This document shows, in pieces, positions 63,346-64,000 of a stretch of 64,000 bases of DNA. Made by a program: the position numbers and the translations under genes. The notes below the pieces were generated by a model. That model made no database searches. It saw nothing but the letters and a program-made list of their open reading frames with translations, and was not told the origin of the DNA. The stretch spans positions 1,860,001 through 1,924,000 of the forward strand of contig JAGFBZ010000292.1 in the NCBI GenBank assembly GCA_018398805.1, written 5' to 3'. The stretch comes from Hirundichthys speculiger. Its lineage: Eukaryota; Chordata; Actinopteri; Beloniformes; Exocoetidae. Position 1 is the first letter of the stretch. The number at the start of each line of letters is the position of its first letter.

Positions 63346-63604
63346 TCTGGTCTCTTTTTTTTTTTGCAATATATGCTATATATAGGGGGTTCAAATGTGT
63401 GTGTGGGGTGGGGAGGGTGGGGGTGTCCTGCTTCTCCTCGACCTGTATTTAAGTTTAGGCACTACCCTTACATTATCATTGAATCAAATCTATAACTTAA
63501 AAATCAATATGCATCCCTGCAATGCGCCAATGCGGTCAAATATATGTCCTCACTGCCAGGTAATACACGCAGAGGAATTATCCAGTGCCGCTTTTGGTGT
63601 AAAA

Positions 63605-63690
63605 ACTACAATTCCCAGTGGCAATAGCGCCAACAGTTGCAATTCCGCGCCTGCGCACTGCCGCAAGAGCGCATGGACAGGTCGGCTTGT
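63605..63690. promoter_or_regulatory. ZNF143/THAP11-type and NRF1-like motif cluster (candidate core promoter)
   Basis: ACTACAATTCCCAG at 63605-63618 is the classic ZNF143/THAP11 promoter motif. CTGCGCACTGCCGC (63651-63664) and AGAGCGCATGG nearby resemble NRF1 sites, within a local CpG patch in otherwise AT-rich DNA. No exon was recognised downstream on either strand before the window ends. Confidence 0.45.
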
Positions 63691-64000
63691 GGTATTACTT
63701 TCTAAAAACAAACACCTAAAAAAAGTGTGTTTTTAAAATTGACATTACAAAACAGCTTCTTTCTATGTTCTGTGTGTGACACGGCCAATATGAGTCAAAA
63801 TTGGCTTTTATCGTATCTGGAATTCTTTTTTTTTTTTTTTGTTAAGTTGCTACCAAGTCCTAGATAAAGATGTGTTTTTGTCACACGGCTTTCTGAGTTA
63901 CTATCAATATATGGTCCGTACTGCTGCAGGGTTTTGTAGGCTGAACTCCTCTGTGTTTTCATGCTCCAGCAGAACATCACCCCTTGATATCACCTTGTTT

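Overview
This window is nuclear DNA of a ray-finned (teleost) fish. It is AT-rich and gene-poor. Short exons are separated by long introns with GT-AG or GC-AG borders, and the repeats are typical of fish: L2/Rex-type LINEs, tRNA-derived SINEs, hAT, pogo and Tc1 elements, and AT and CA microsatellites. Nothing bacterial or viral is visible: no operons, CRISPR arrays, rRNA genes or free-standing tRNA genes.

Two genes are secure, both on the minus strand. The first is picalm (clathrin assembly protein). Its first coding exon is at 24345-24474 and its likely promoter and 5' UTR lie just upstream, at about 24475-25600. No further picalm exon was recognised in 1-24344, so that stretch is most simply intron 1, full of transposon copies. 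The second is a Rab38/Rab32-family small GTPase in four exons, 52229-60865, with all nucleotide-binding motifs present. In the sequence as given it carries a one-base frameshift in exon 3, a GC donor after exon 3, and a C-terminus that runs past the expected prenylation motif. In mammals PICALM and RAB38 lie on the same chromosome arm (human 11q14) in the same orientation, so their proximity here looks like a contracted version of that block.

Between them, at 35393-40202 on the minus strand, are a signal-peptide exon and a transmembrane/tail exon with matching phase-1 borders. They may be the ends of an unrecognised type I membrane (immunoglobulin-type) receptor; the exon between them was not found.

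Layout. 1-24344: putative picalm intron with two hAT elements of one family (980-2255, 5682-6603), a minus-strand LINE (5340-8290), a pogo-like MITE next to a second hAT family (12242-13627), and another copy of that second family (22695-23572) nested inside a Myb/SANT-coding transposon (22087-23735). 24345-25600: picalm exon 1 and promoter. 25600-52228: intergenic, with hAT, Harbinger-like, SINE and LINE remnants, the putative membrane-protein gene, and a small mariner-like MITE whose empty site is visible in a nearby repeat copy. 52229-60865: the Rab gene. 60866-64000: its upstream region, a SINE, a Tc1-like transposon remnant, and a CpG-containing ZNF143/NRF1-like promoter motif cluster near 63.6 kb.

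Picalm acts in clathrin-coat assembly. Rab32/38 GTPases direct cargo to lysosome-related organelles such as melanosomes. Both concern endosomal traffic, but nothing in the sequence shows that they are co-regulated.
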